From Candidatus Poribacteria bacterium (GTDB taxonomy: Bacteria > Poribacteria > WGA-4E > PCPOR2b): a DNA stretch of 64,000 nt. The DNA lies in NCBI GenBank assembly GCA_022822005.1, contig JAJECO010000053.1:1-64000 (forward strand), given 5' to 3'. The notes under the pieces are model-generated. The model ran no database searches. It was not told the DNA's origin and saw nothing but the letters and a program-made list of their open reading frames with translations. A program made the translations under genes and the position numbers. Positions within the stretch are counted from its first letter, which is position 1. The number at the start of each line of letters is the position of its first letter. Below, piece by piece: positions 1-8,873 of the stretch.

Positions 1-57
1 AAACCGCACCTACCGGGGGCGAAAGTATTTATTTTTAGAATTCACTATAGTTTGCGT

Positions 58-2388
58 CTAATTCTTCAACGGCTTCCCTGTCTTGAGGGTGTACTCAATT
101 CGCTGATGCGTTTTCTCCTCACCACAGAGACCGAGAAACGCTTCCCGCTCCAGTTCAAGGAGATAGTCCTCGGATACAGATTGCGGGGTAGAAAGTTCCC
201 CACCACAAAGGACGTATGCCAATTGATTCAAGATTTTCACGTCGTGGTCGCTGAGCTGCCCGGCACGATGTGCAAGATCAATCTCCGATCTCAATCGGTC
301 AAGCCCCGTTTCACCCAGTACAAACACCCCCCTCGGTTGCGGCTCCTGATACCCTTCTGCGCCCACCGCCAACACCAGCTGCTTGGCATCCTGAAGGTGA
401 TGCCCTCGATTGATTGAAACGGTGTCGGTATCACGGAGGTAACCGAGCTGCTTTGCGCCCACAGCGCTTTCAGACACTTTGGCGTAGGCAATGGTTTCAA
501 AGGCACACTTAATGTATGGAAACGCTTCATCACCTGTATCCAACGGAACACCCTCCAAGCAGCGGATTGCCATCTCCTTTACGCCGCCCGCAGCGGGGAT
601 AAGCCCAACTCCCACCTCGACTAGGCCGATATAAGTTTCAGCAGCAGCACAGATGCGGTCTGCACCGAACGCAATCTCGCAGCCACCACCAAGCGCCATG
701 CCAGCGGGGGCAGCGACGACCGGCTTCGGGGAGAGTCTGAATCTCATGTTCGCCCTTTGATAAGCGGAGATCATCGTCTCAAGTGCCTCCCAATCCCCGT
801 TTCGCGCCCGCTCAAGCATCAAAGCGAGGTTGGCACCGACAGAGAAGTTGTCCGCGTGATTCCCGATGACAAGTCCCTCAAAATTACGTTCCACCTCATC
901 GAGTGCTTCAAACATCATCTCAATGCTCGGGTTATCGATCGTGTTCATCTTACTGTGAAATTCGAGACATAGGACACCATCACCCATGTCGATGAGACTT
1001 GCGTCTGCATTGGATTTCACAGGCTTACTTGTGGACGATGTCTTGTAGAATGAAGTATGCCCCGATTCCAGTAGGTTCTCCACAAGCGACGGAATGGCAT
1101 AGTTCTCGGATTTTATCCGTGCAGCAGATTCCGGCACACCGATCGCGTCCCACGCTTCAAAGATCCCAAGTTCCCAATTGAACCCCCACTTCATTACCTT
1201 ATCAATACTCTCCAGATCGTCGGCAATTTCGGGGATGCGTGTCGCCGCATAGCACATCGTATGACTGAGGCATTCCCACGCAAACCGACCCGCACGGTCA
1301 GCGCTGCGAATTAGTTCCTTCAGTTGCTCCTCCGCATCGGCAGTTCGTCTGACTTTACCGATCGAATCAAACCGCACCTCCGAACGGGGTGCGTATTCAA
1401 GTGTATTGTAGTCCAGTGTCCAGATTTCGCTGCCGTTTTCGCCGCGGCGTCTCTGATAGAAGCCACTCCCAGTTTTCTCACCAAGCCACCCCTTTTTAAC
1501 CATCTGTAAGATAAAATCAGGAACCCGGAACACTTCACGTCGTTCATCGTTAGGCGCATTTTCGTAGACGTTGTTTGCCACATCCACGAGAACGTCGAGA
1601 CCAATGATGTCTCCCAAGCGAAAGGTCGCGCTGCGAGGACGCCCCATTGGAGGACCCGTAATCGCATCCACCTCATCAATAGTATACCCCTCCTCAAGCA
1701 TTAGGTGGATGGCATGCATAATTGAGAAGATACCGATCCGGTTGGCGATAAAGTTCGGTGTATCCTTACAACGGACGACCCCCTTGCCAAGCGTGTGTTC
1801 TGCAAAACCGGAGATGAATTCGACCAGATCCGGGCGGGTTACCTCCGTTGGAACGACCTCGATCAGGTACATATAGCGCGGCGGATTGAAGAAATGTGTG
1901 CCGAGAAAGCATTCTTGATAATCCGCCGAGAGGTCTTCAGCAATGGTGCGAATTGAAATCCCGGACGTATTGGAACTCACCAGTGTGCCGCCCCTGCGAT
2001 GCTGGTCGATCCGCGCATGTACCCGCTTCTTAACATCAAGGTTTTCGGTTACCGCCTCAATAATCCAGTCCACATCCGCCAACCATTCGGCGTGATCGTG
2101 AAAGTTGCCAACCCGAATCAACCCCGCAGCGTCGGGGACATAAAACGGCGATCGAGTTTTCGCGCCTTTCATCCGATCCAGAGCCGATTGTGCGATCCGA
2201 TTCCGTACAACAGGATTGTCGAGCGTCAGGTAATTGGCACGTTCCTCAGCGGTTAGTTCCGTGGGTGGGATATCCAGCAGATCACATGGAATTCCGACGT
2301 TGGCAATATGGGCAGCAATCTGAGCGCCCATTGTCCCTGCCCCAACCACAGCAACTCTCTTGATTTGGCGATACTGACTGTCTTGCAA
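58..2388 (-). CDS. fadN: 3-hydroxyacyl-CoA dehydrogenase / enoyl-CoA hydratase fusion (FadN type)
   Basis: This 776-residue protein should carry out the hydration and NAD-dependent dehydrogenation steps of fatty-acid beta-oxidation. The N-terminus has a Rossmann motif (GAGTMG, residues 16-21), followed by the 3-hydroxyacyl-CoA dehydrogenase NAD and C-terminal domains. A crotonase domain occupies about residues 460-660, with the oxyanion-hole segment GGGCEIAFGADR and a later GVGLIPAAGG segment. Dehydrogenase first and hydratase second is the FadN order, the reverse of E. coli FadB, and the length is close to FadN. No thiolase gene is adjacent. The gene is transcribed divergently from the epimerase-like gene at 2557. 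Function is confident; the exact substrate range cannot be seen. Confidence 0.9.
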   Translation of the reverse strand: MQDSQYRQIKRVAVVGAGTMGAQIAAHIANVGIPCDLLDIPPTELTAEERANYLTLDNPVVRNRIAQSALDRMKGAKTRSPFYVPDAAGLIRVGNFHDHAEWLADVDWIIEAVTENLDVKKRVHARIDQHRRGGTLVSSNTSGISIRTIAEDLSADYQECFLGTHFFNPPRYMYLIEVVPTEVTRPDLVEFISGFAEHTLGKGVVRCKDTPNFIANRIGIFSIMHAIHLMLEEGYTIDEVDAITGPPMGRPRSATFRLGDIIGLDVLVDVANNVYENAPNDERREVFRVPDFILQMVKKGWLGEKTGSGFYQRRRGENGSEIWTLDYNTLEYAPRSEVRFDSIGKVRRTADAEEQLKELIRSADRAGRFAWECLSHTMCYAATRIPEIADDLESIDKVMKWGFNWELGIFEAWDAIGVPESAARIKSENYAIPSLVENLLESGHTSFYKTSSTSKPVKSNADASLIDMGDGVLCLEFHSKMNTIDNPSIEMMFEALDEVERNFEGLVIGNHADNFSVGANLALMLERARNGDWEALETMISAYQRANMRFRLSPKPVVAAPAGMALGGGCEIAFGADRICAAAETYIGLVEVGVGLIPAAGGVKEMAIRCLEGVPLDTGDEAFPYIKCAFETIAYAKVSESAVGAKQLGYLRDTDTVSINRGHHLQDAKQLVLAVGAEGYQEPQPRGVFVLGETGLDRLRSEIDLAHRAGQLSDHDVKILNQLAYVLCGGELSTPQSVSEDYLLELEREAFLGLCGEEKTHQRIEYTLKTGKPLKN

Positions 2389-2499
2389 GGAGCTATCCTT
2401 TCTTACAACGGCAGCTTTCTATTGCATCGGACGGTGTAACAGTAACATACGTTTTCTTTCGTTTATTATATCATCCTTCAGTGGAGGGGAGGAAAAAAA

Positions 2500-2528
2500 T
2501 TGACAGGGGCAAGCCTTTCTGATATGAT
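2500..2528 (+). promoter_or_regulatory. Sigma-70-type promoter for the 2557 gene
   Basis: TTGACA (2500-2505) is separated by exactly 17 bases from TATGAT (2523-2528). Transcription would begin near 2535, about 22 bases before the ATG at 2557. This placement also argues against the longer reading frame that opens with TTG at 2500, because its first codons would lie inside the promoter. Confidence 0.75.
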
Positions 2529-2556
2529 GAGGAAAAAGGCAAAAGGGGGTAACTCA

Positions 2557-3309
2557 ATGAACATTCTCATTACCGGTGGGTCCAGTCAACTGGCACAGGC
2601 GATAGCGTCTGAACTGAAGGCTGACCACAGCGTGCGCCTCATGGACAGTGTACCGGTTGACGTAGCAGAAGGCTGCGACTTTATTCAGGGAGATATCTTG
2701 GATCCCGACGATTCGTGGGCAGCGGTTCGGGGGATTGATCTCCTCATCCATACCGGCGAGCCACCGACAAACCTACCGTCCGACGAACTAAAGCGTGAAC
2801 AGACCTTGCTCGACTTAGCGACGCGCGGCACCCACGTCCTTTTCAGCGCAGCGGTTAAGGCAGGAATAAAGAAACTTATCTGTGCAGGCACCCTGTCCAT
2901 TTTCAATGGCTACTCCGACGATGTGTACATTACCGAACTCTGGAAACCGCTTCCGTCGCCGGAAATCGTGGAAATGACAAAGTATCTGGGTGAGTTGACT
3001 GCCCGCGAGTTTGCGAGGGACCACTTGGTTACAGTAACAGGGCTGCGGTTAGGCGAGTTGGTTCTTGAGGAAGCGGTTCAGGGAGACACACCAAACCTTG
3101 CGTGGCTGGATATCCGGGATGCCGCGGGTGCGTTCCGCTGTGTTTTAAATCGCGATAACAGCAACAGCGCAGAGTGGACGCAACGGTGGGCGGTCTATCA
3201 CATCTGCGCGGATATCCCTAATCCCAAATTTCTGATCGATCAAGCACGCGGGATTGGGTATCAGCCTGCTCACAATTTTCAGAACCTCTTCCTGAAGACA
3301 ACCGGGTAG
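2557..3309 (+). CDS. NAD(P)-dependent epimerase/dehydratase-like protein
   Basis: A 250-residue extended short-chain dehydrogenase/reductase-type protein. It starts MNILITGGSSQLA, a glycine-rich Rossmann opening. A YLGELTAREFARD segment near residue 145 sits where the family has its catalytic Tyr-x3-Lys, but the lysine is not in the standard place, so catalysis by the usual mechanism is doubtful. The ATG at 2557 is chosen because it is preceded by a GGGGG-rich ribosome site and follows a good promoter. A related gene follows 68 bases downstream, so the two may be co-transcribed paralogues. The substrate is unknown and is probably a nucleotide sugar or other polyol derivative. Confidence 0.75.
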   Translation: MNILITGGSSQLAQAIASELKADHSVRLMDSVPVDVAEGCDFIQGDILDPDDSWAAVRGIDLLIHTGEPPTNLPSDELKREQTLLDLATRGTHVLFSAAVKAGIKKLICAGTLSIFNGYSDDVYITELWKPLPSPEIVEMTKYLGELTAREFARDHLVTVTGLRLGELVLEEAVQGDTPNLAWLDIRDAAGAFRCVLNRDNSNSAEWTQRWAVYHICADIPNPKFLIDQARGIGYQPAHNFQNLFLKTTG

Positions 3310-3377
3310 AACGCATGAAGGAACTCGTCTACGCAATCATATTACATTTTAAGGTTCACGCATAGGAGAAGTCAGTT

Positions 3378-4091
3378 ATGAGAAAGGTGCTTGTGTTGGG
3401 CGCGTCGGGCAATATCGCCCCTTACGTCACGCCAGACTTGGAAAAGGACTACGATCTGTATCTCTCGGATATCGTGCCGCATCCAGATGGAAAACCGATT
3501 ATCAATGTTGACATAACCTCATACCCGGAGGTATTGGAAGTGTGCCGCGGGATGGATGCCATCATAAACTTTGCCGTCTTGCGCGATGATCCGGTAATCA
3601 GTTTTGAGGTGAGCACGAAGGGGGCATATCATGTGATGAAAGCTGCCGCCGAACTCGGGATCAAAAAGGTGGTTCACACCGGTCCTCAGCTGGTACGGAA
3701 CGCATACGATCACGAATTTGGCATTAGTGATCCGCCGTTAGCACCGGGCGTCGGATATTACGGAATTACCAAGTACCTCAGTATGGAGATATGCGAGATT
3801 TTTTCGCGGACATACGATATCCAAACAGTCTGTTTCCTCTTTAACGGTCTCGGTTCTAAGCCAACGGAGGCTGCCCAAGGCGATTTTCCGCCCTTCACAG
3901 TGGTGTGGGAAGATCTGCAACACGCGTGCCGTTTGGCGTTAGAGATTGAGTCCGTTCCCGGTAACTTCCAATCTTTCAACCTACTGAGCTATTTCGCGCA
4001 AGGGAAATATGAGGTCGAGAAAGCGAAACAGATGCTGGGATTCACGCCTATGGGTGGGCTTGAAGATTACTTCCGGCGGACGACGGATTGA
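3378..4091 (+). CDS. NAD(P)-dependent epimerase/dehydratase-like protein
   Basis: A 237-residue SDR-family protein beginning MRKVLVLGASGNIAPYV, which contains the GASGNI nucleotide-binding loop. The motif YYGITKYLSMEI near residue 130 keeps the Tyr-x3-Lys catalytic pair, unlike the neighbour at 2557. An AGGAG-like ribosome site precedes the ATG. It is shorter than typical sugar-nucleotide epimerases (about 310 residues), so the C-terminal substrate domain is reduced. The pair 2557/3378 is probably a small operon. Likely a dehydrogenase or epimerase of a sugar or small alcohol; the specific reaction is not determinable. Confidence 0.78.
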   Translation: MRKVLVLGASGNIAPYVTPDLEKDYDLYLSDIVPHPDGKPIINVDITSYPEVLEVCRGMDAIINFAVLRDDPVISFEVSTKGAYHVMKAAAELGIKKVVHTGPQLVRNAYDHEFGISDPPLAPGVGYYGITKYLSMEICEIFSRTYDIQTVCFLFNGLGSKPTEAAQGDFPPFTVVWEDLQHACRLALEIESVPGNFQSFNLLSYFAQGKYEVEKAKQMLGFTPMGGLEDYFRRTTD

Positions 4092-4751
4092 CAGGTTGCT
4101 GCTCTCAACCCAATCTGTGTTTGTAATGTTTTCTATTACTCGCAACTTAGGTTAATTCATGGTAAATGTGGGCTGCCCTCGGCATCGATTCTATGCCGTT
4201 ATTGATAGCTAATATTGATTTCTAACACCCTATAGGGTAACACACGTTAAGTATAACGTCAAAAATTATGTTAATTTTTTCTCTGTCTGATGCGCCGAAA
4301 CCCAGTCAGGGAGGGGGTTTGGCGGACACGGCAAATTTTGAAAATCACACCGACAAACCGGCTGGAAAACGTTGAAATTTTCTCAAAAGTGTTAGATTTT
4401 GTTAGATTTTGCCAGGTCATTGTGGATAACTTTTCACCGCTGATTCACCAAAGATCTCCACAGCACTTTGCTTACGCATTACGTAAGTTGGTAGTTACCT
4501 GATGGAGGGGTACAAGACCTGCCGCTACAGCGATCCATCATCCACTCTACACGCGCATTTTGCCAAAAGTTTGCTAATGTTCGATTTTGTGCTGGAGCAA
4601 AAGCTAAAAACCTCCAACCTTAATCGCAAACCGCTGGTTTTTTAACACTAGCTACTTACATTATTCTTAGGCAGGTTCTACACTATCAGAGACATTGGCT
4701 GCAGCAAAATAATTATCGCACGTCTAAAACTGTCCGTCAAAGATAACACCA
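4092..4751. other. 660-bp gap, AT-rich, with palindromes and one DnaA-box-like site
   Basis: No convincing gene is visible; the only 70-codon frame (4290-4502) lacks a ribosome site and resembles no known family. The stretch holds a perfect 12-bp palindrome ACCCTATAGGGT (4227-4238), an inverted repeat ACGTTA-agta-TAACGT (4244-4259) and TGTGGATAA (4421-4429), which matches the DnaA consensus in reverse. Either palindrome could be an operator. A single DnaA box does not make an origin. Confidence 0.4.
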
Positions 4752-5489
4752 TCATCTCTGAAGGTCAACGCTACTGGAGAGAATGTGTTCCGTCATCGCC
4801 TGCTGCGCCTGATCCGCGTCTCCCTTTCGGAGAGCATCAAGGATTTTCTGATGCTCCAGTAAGGACAGCTTTGCTCGCGTATCCGTTCTATCCGTTGATG
4901 GCTCGGCAAGGCTCCCTTTAATCCACTCTTGCAGATACCCCCGTATCATGCTCAGAAGACTGTAGAGTATCGAATTTTGTGTTGCGCGTGCAATGGTCAG
5001 GTGAAACTGTAAATCAAACTCCAAGTATTTCTCAGGCTGCCCGATAGACACTTCCATCCCCCGCAAGGTCTCCTCGATTGCTTCAATATTCTCAGGTGTG
5101 ACCCGCTGTGCAGCCAGAAACGCCGTTTGGGATTCTAACATAAGCCGGGTTTCGATCAGGTCTTGGACTCTCTTACGGTCAAGTAGCAACCCCCACTGTA
5201 GCGTTTTTTCTAGATACCGCTTGTTACTGTTAGAGACAAAGGTGCCATCCCCAACCCGTCCGTCTATAATTCCCATGACGGCAAGGGAACGCAACGCCTC
5301 TCTCAAGGAACTCCGCCCCACCCCCAACCGCTTACACAGTTCCCTCTCAGAAGGCAATCGGTCTCCGGGTTTCAGCACGTCGCGGGAAATAAGATCAACC
5401 ACCTGCTCTACAATCCCATCACTCACGGAGGTGCGGGTATTGGGCTTCCTCTCCTTCATCGTCAATTTTTCTGGTTCTTGCGCTTTCAT
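4752..5489 (-). CDS. FadR/GntR-family transcriptional regulator (FCD domain)
   Basis: A 245-residue regulator with an N-terminal winged helix (LPSERELCKRLGVGRSSLRE, about residues 45-64) and a C-terminal all-helical FCD ligand domain. Members of this family usually repress catabolic genes for organic or sugar acids and release DNA on binding the acid. I start it at the ATG at 5489, not at 5651, because the longer frame would read through a MITE-like repeat and add 54 residues unlike any GntR protein. It is convergent with the epimerase pair, and no obvious target gene is adjacent. The mobile-element insertion directly upstream may have replaced its original promoter. Confidence 0.88.
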   Translation of the reverse strand: MKAQEPEKLTMKERKPNTRTSVSDGIVEQVVDLISRDVLKPGDRLPSERELCKRLGVGRSSLREALRSLAVMGIIDGRVGDGTFVSNSNKRYLEKTLQWGLLLDRKRVQDLIETRLMLESQTAFLAAQRVTPENIEAIEETLRGMEVSIGQPEKYLEFDLQFHLTIARATQNSILYSLLSMIRGYLQEWIKGSLAEPSTDRTDTRAKLSLLEHQKILDALRKGDADQAQQAMTEHILSSSVDLQR

Positions 5490-5493
5490 AACA

Positions 5494-5660
5494 TAACCTA
5501 AGTTGCTAGTGATTGGAAATCCATCAGAACCTGTAGGTCGAGATGCACATCTCGACACAAAACCGTCGATTCTGGAAAATCGACCTACAGAAATGCTACA
5601 ATTTGCACAGGAGTTAGGGACTATTGGTTTGAATATGCTAGCTACTAGCAACTTGCGTTA
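5494..5660. mobile_element. 167-bp MITE-like element with IS-type terminal inverted repeats
   Basis: The ends are TAACCTAAGTTGCTAGT (5494-5510) and ACTAGCAACTTGCGTTA (5644-5660), inverted repeats that match at 15 of 17 positions. The first 15 bases are the terminal repeats of the IS at 50911-51837 (two mismatches on the left end, none on the right). There is no transposase gene inside. Most likely it is a non-autonomous derivative mobilised by that IS family. It lies 4 bp upstream of the GntR start codon. Confidence 0.7.
5531..5590. repeat. Palindromic hairpin inside the MITE
   Basis: CTGTAGGTCGA (5531-5541) is a perfect inverted repeat of TCGACCTACAG (5580-5590). A second, nested stem GTCGAGAT/ATCTCGAC lies at 5537-5555. 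Such compact double hairpins are typical of the interior of MITEs or REP-like elements. Confidence 0.6.
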
Positions 5661-5725
5661 ACATACAATAATGAATCACTGAATTATAAAGTTTAGAGGG
5701 TTCAACCGCGTAACCCCTAAGCATG

Positions 5726-6028
5726 TTATTTTTCTGTCTCCGCAAGAGACCAGCCCTTGGCCATTCTCTTCAGTTCCGGCAAATGCTCATGCCAATCATG
5801 TAAGGTCGCTGGATCAAAATCAGCCCCATTTGGCCATACCAACGTATGGACCTCTGGATCAATCTGAACTTGATTGAATAAGGAACCATCGCGAAGTGGA
5901 CCGAACAATTCTCCTTCTAATGTGTCTCGGAAGTCTATAATCTGTTCTGTATCGTCATCAAAACAGACTCGAAGTGTGTAAGGTGCCTGCATTTCAAAAA
6001 AAACAACGCGATATATTGGATGGCTCAT
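5726..6028 (-). CDS. DUF2442-like small protein
   Basis: A 100-residue protein whose N-terminal 80 residues resemble the DUF2442 family: alternating beta-strands in YTLRVCFDDDTEQIIDF, then the segment ELFGPLRDGSLFNQVQIDP and the ending TLVWPNGADFDPATLHDW. DUF2442 proteins are often encoded beside DUF4160 proteins in toxin-antitoxin-like pairs. No partner is present here, so it appears to be an orphan. A good ribosome site (GGAGG, in the complement of 6031-6040) precedes the start. Its biochemical role is unknown. Confidence 0.8.
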   Translation of the reverse strand: MSHPIYRVVFFEMQAPYTLRVCFDDDTEQIIDFRDTLEGELFGPLRDGSLFNQVQIDPEVHTLVWPNGADFDPATLHDWHEHLPELKRMAKGWSLAETEK

Positions 6029-6396
6029 GGCGCCCTCCTTTATCGAAGCGGATCGATACAGTGCTATTGTCTGTACACGGGTTACGGCATACGGAGTATG
6101 CCTACTACTAGCAAGAGGGTTACAATAATGAAAATTTCGCTTTACAATTTCTCAGTTTTGAGTTAAACTTATGCCTTAAAGGTCAGACCATTAATTATTA
6201 TGCGAACAAATTTCTCCATTGTCAAGCAAAAAGAGTGAAACGTGATGCGTGAAACGTGAAGAACGGCAAAGCGGTAGAAGTGTGGAAGATTGCTCGCCAT
6301 CCTGCCTATCTTCCACACTTCCAATTTGAATATCCCTTGCGTCTTTGCGTCCTTGCGTTTATTTAACAGAGCCAAAATGATAACGAGGAGATAGCC
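6029..6396. other. 368-bp gap with inverted repeat and GAAACGTGA repeats
   Basis: No gene is seen. Positions 6240-6260 contain tandem degenerate copies of GAAACGTGA(T/A), a motif that recurs at about 11738 and 55270. A 14-bp inverted repeat follows (listed separately). The promoter of the corrinoid operon should lie here, but I could not identify a clear -35/-10 pair. Confidence 0.4.
6277..6321. repeat. 14-bp perfect inverted repeat
   Basis: GAAGTGTGGAAGAT (6277-6290) and ATCTTCCACACTTC (6308-6321) form a perfect 14-bp stem with a 17-base loop and no T-tract. It lies about 75 bp upstream of the first gene of the corrinoid island and could be a dispersed repeat or an operator/leader structure. 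Confidence 0.6.
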
Positions 6397-7032
6397 ATGG
6401 GTCAAACAGTCGATATTGGAAAACGTATTGAATTGGTCCCGATGGACCCTCATTTCCACGACATAACGATCGCGCTATACCAACAGGGACCGGATGAGAG
6501 CCCCCTGTTCTTAGTGCATACCTACAGCCAGATGGAAGGGGCTCAGGAGCGTATTCAGTTTGCGATCGAAGCGATGACGCACATGGGAAACTTGGTTGTG
6601 ACCGCGAACGGGATGCTCCAGTTCCCCTGTGGGTCAGGACATCAACTCGCTTGCAGACGGACTTTTCTAGAGTCATGTAAGCTCTCCCCGAACGATTCGG
6701 TAGAACCACGTCCCTTACAGATTTTGGACAAAAAATCGGGGCTGACCATCACGGTCGATAGTCTTGGAGAAGGGATTTACCAAGTAAAGGCTGATGGCGA
6801 GGGTAGACGCGCCGACAGACGCATCTCCGCGATTGCTGGCGGTTTAATGAAATTGGGAGAGATGGAAGAGGTAGATGGAACGCTCGATACGGTTGCGTTT
6901 CCGTGTGGCGACTCCCACGACGCGTTGGTCGGTTTACTGCTCGTTCGTGCCCCGAATGTTCGAGCCATCGTACGGGAGCAAGAGATGGCAGCCTCACGCG
7001 GCGTCCTTGCAGCACCCAGCCAACAGAATTAG
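6397..7032 (+). CDS. Unrecognised 211-aa protein, first gene of corrinoid methyltransferase operon
   Basis: I do not recognise this family. The protein is soluble, with no signal peptide or membrane segment. It has two cysteine-containing segments (FPCGSGHQLACRR near residue 70 and FPCGDSHDAL near 172) that look like internal duplicates around the shared pattern FPCG-x-(S)H. Between them lies a beta-rich region. A good ribosome site (AACGAGGAG) precedes the start, and the stop is 9 bases before the MtaA-like gene. That spacing implies co-transcription and a role in the same methyl-transfer pathway, perhaps as a substrate-binding or accessory subunit. This role is inference from position only. 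Confidence 0.7.
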   Translation: MGQTVDIGKRIELVPMDPHFHDITIALYQQGPDESPLFLVHTYSQMEGAQERIQFAIEAMTHMGNLVVTANGMLQFPCGSGHQLACRRTFLESCKLSPNDSVEPRPLQILDKKSGLTITVDSLGEGIYQVKADGEGRRADRRISAIAGGLMKLGEMEEVDGTLDTVAFPCGDSHDALVGLLLVRAPNVRAIVREQEMAASRGVLAAPSQQN

Positions 7033-7041
7033 GAGGAAAAT

Positions 7042-8091
7042 ATGGGAACCGAACAACAAACAGTCGGACCGATGACCGGCAAAGAACGGGTTTTAGCAGC
7101 GTTGAAGAGAGAACCTGTGGATCGAACGCCGATCTGCAACCCAACGTCTGTCGCCACAGTAGAACTGATGGACTTGGTGGACGCACCGTTCCCGGAAGCC
7201 AACAGACAACCTGAGTTGATGGCACGTTTAGCTGCCACCGGGTATACCGAGTTAGGTTTCGATACAATTATGCCTGTTTTCACGATCATCCAAGAATCCT
7301 CTGCGCTCGGGTGCAAGATCCAATGGGAGCAGAAAGACAATTGGCCCACGGTTAGAATGCGCGAACCGATCTGGGAGGATGTCGATGAAATCAAGATTCC
7401 ATCAGATTTCCTGACCCATCCGGATACCAAATGCGTACTCGACGCGATTAAAATCCTTAAGAAGGAATACGGGGATGACGTTGCTATTATTGGAAAAACG
7501 ATGGGACCTTGGTCTCAGGCCTATCACTGTTTCGGCGTGGAGCCGTTTTTGCTGCTATCTCTAGATGATCCGGGCACAACGAAACTCGCGCTGGATAGGT
7601 TGAAGGAAGCCACGATAGAGTTTGGGGTCGCACAGATTGAAGCGGGAGCAGATGCACTGACCCTACCCGACCACGCAACGGGCGATCTGGTCAGTGGTGA
7701 ATACTATGAGCGTTACCTCCGCGATCTACACATTGAGTTCGTCGAGCGGATTCCTATCCCGCTGATTCTTCATATTTGTGGGCGGACAGTCGATAGAATG
7801 GAGTACATCGCTCAGACAGGAATGGCAGCCTTCCACTACGATTCTAAGAATGAGCCTGGTGAATCTATGGAAGTGGTTAAAGAGCGAATCTCTCTAGTGG
7901 GCAACATTAATAACCCTGAGACGCTCTTCTCGAAGGGTCCCGAAGACGTTCGTGGGGAAGTCTACAAGAATCTGGAATCCGGTGTACATCTTATTGGTCC
8001 AGAGTGTGCGATTCCGTTGCAGACCGCTATTGAAAACCTCAAAGAAATTCCCAAAGCAGTGCAGGATTGGCACAAGGAACATGTGAATTAG
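7042..8091 (+). CDS. MtaA/CmuA-type (uroporphyrinogen-decarboxylase fold) methyltransferase
   Basis: A 349-residue member of the UroD-like methylcobamide methyltransferase family. It has the N-terminal family start TGKERVLAALKREPVDRTP and the likely zinc ligands His244, Cys246 (LHICGRT) and Cys322 (GPECAIP). Known members move methyl groups between a corrinoid protein and a thiol or another acceptor through a zinc-bound substrate. The corrinoid protein gene starts only 11 bases after the stop, so the two very probably work as partners. Whether this enzyme loads the corrinoid from an unknown methyl donor (MT1 role) or unloads it (MT2 role) cannot be told from sequence. True heme-pathway UroD is unlikely given the zinc motif and neighbours. 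Confidence 0.87.
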   Translation: MGTEQQTVGPMTGKERVLAALKREPVDRTPICNPTSVATVELMDLVDAPFPEANRQPELMARLAATGYTELGFDTIMPVFTIIQESSALGCKIQWEQKDNWPTVRMREPIWEDVDEIKIPSDFLTHPDTKCVLDAIKILKKEYGDDVAIIGKTMGPWSQAYHCFGVEPFLLLSLDDPGTTKLALDRLKEATIEFGVAQIEAGADALTLPDHATGDLVSGEYYERYLRDLHIEFVERIPIPLILHICGRTVDRMEYIAQTGMAAFHYDSKNEPGESMEVVKERISLVGNINNPETLFSKGPEDVRGEVYKNLESGVHLIGPECAIPLQTAIENLKEIPKAVQDWHKEHVN

Positions 8092-8102
8092 TGGAGAAAG
8101 CT

Positions 8103-8873
8103 ATGGCAGAAATTACCGACATTCAGAATGAAATTATTGTAGACGAGATTGAAGAGTTTATTGAGCGTCCTGATGAACGGGAGCGCACCATTAATACATT
8201 CGCCCAAGCTGCTCCTGAGATGCAGGATATCGCCGCAGCACTCATCGACGGAGATAATGATGGTGTGGATGAGATGACCAAAGCCGCTTTAGAAGCGGGC
8301 ACTGAAGCACTCGAAATCATGGACGACGGACTGATCGCCGGAATGGGGATCGTTGGGATTAAGTTTCGAGAGAACTTTATCTTTGTCCCGGAAGTGCTTG
8401 CTTGTGCGCGTGCAATGAAGGCTGGGATGGCGTATATTGAACCCATTCTATCCGCCTCCGGCATTGACCCCATTGGAACTGTAATTATGGGAACGGTGAA
8501 AGGCGATCTTCACGACATCGGCAAGAACCTTTGCATAATGATGTTGCGTGGCGCGGGGTTCATTGTGCACGACTTGGGAGTGGACACTTCGGACGAAGAG
8601 TTCATTGAAGCGGTAGAGGAGCATGAGGCACCTGTACTCGGAATGTCGGCGTTGCTGACCACAACGATGCCGAACATGGGTAAAACAATCGAAGCCTTTA
8701 TTGATGAAGATCTCCGGGAAGATGTGAAGATTATGGTGGGCGGTGCCCCGGTGACCCAAGAGTTCGCCGATGATATGGGTGCGGACGGCTACGGCAAAGA
8801 CGCGCTTGAATGCGTGGCACTGGCAAAGAGGTTCGTTGAAGAAGAAGAGGACGAAGACTGGGCAGCAGGTTAG
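8103..8873 (+). CDS. Corrinoid (B12-binding) methyltransferase protein, MtbC/MtaC type
   Basis: A 256-residue corrinoid carrier. An N-terminal helical cap (about residues 1-115) is followed by a B12-binding Rossmann domain with the signature D135-L-H137-D-I-G140, where His137 would be the lower axial cobalt ligand. Further signatures are SALLTTTMPNM and MVGGAPV. These proteins shuttle a methyl group on cobalt between methyltransferases. The ATG at 8103 has a GGAG ribosome site and gives the usual N-terminus; the longer frame from 8067 overlaps the preceding gene. The acidic tail (about residues 245-256) is unusual but harmless. It sits between its likely methyltransferase and its reductive activator. 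Confidence 0.93.
   Translation: MAEITDIQNEIIVDEIEEFIERPDERERTINTFAQAAPEMQDIAAALIDGDNDGVDEMTKAALEAGTEALEIMDDGLIAGMGIVGIKFRENFIFVPEVLACARAMKAGMAYIEPILSASGIDPIGTVIMGTVKGDLHDIGKNLCIMMLRGAGFIVHDLGVDTSDEEFIEAVEEHEAPVLGMSALLTTTMPNMGKTIEAFIDEDLREDVKIMVGGAPVTQEFADDMGADGYGKDALECVALAKRFVEEEEDEDWAAG

Noticed and set aside
4421-4429. DnaA-box-like TGTGGATAA, possible replication origin
   Set aside because: Only one good box, and no dnaA, dnaN or gyrB gene nearby; chance is sufficient.
4290-4502. 70-codon frame in the long gap
   Set aside because: No ribosome site, no recognisable domain, and rich in residues typical of AT-rich non-coding DNA.
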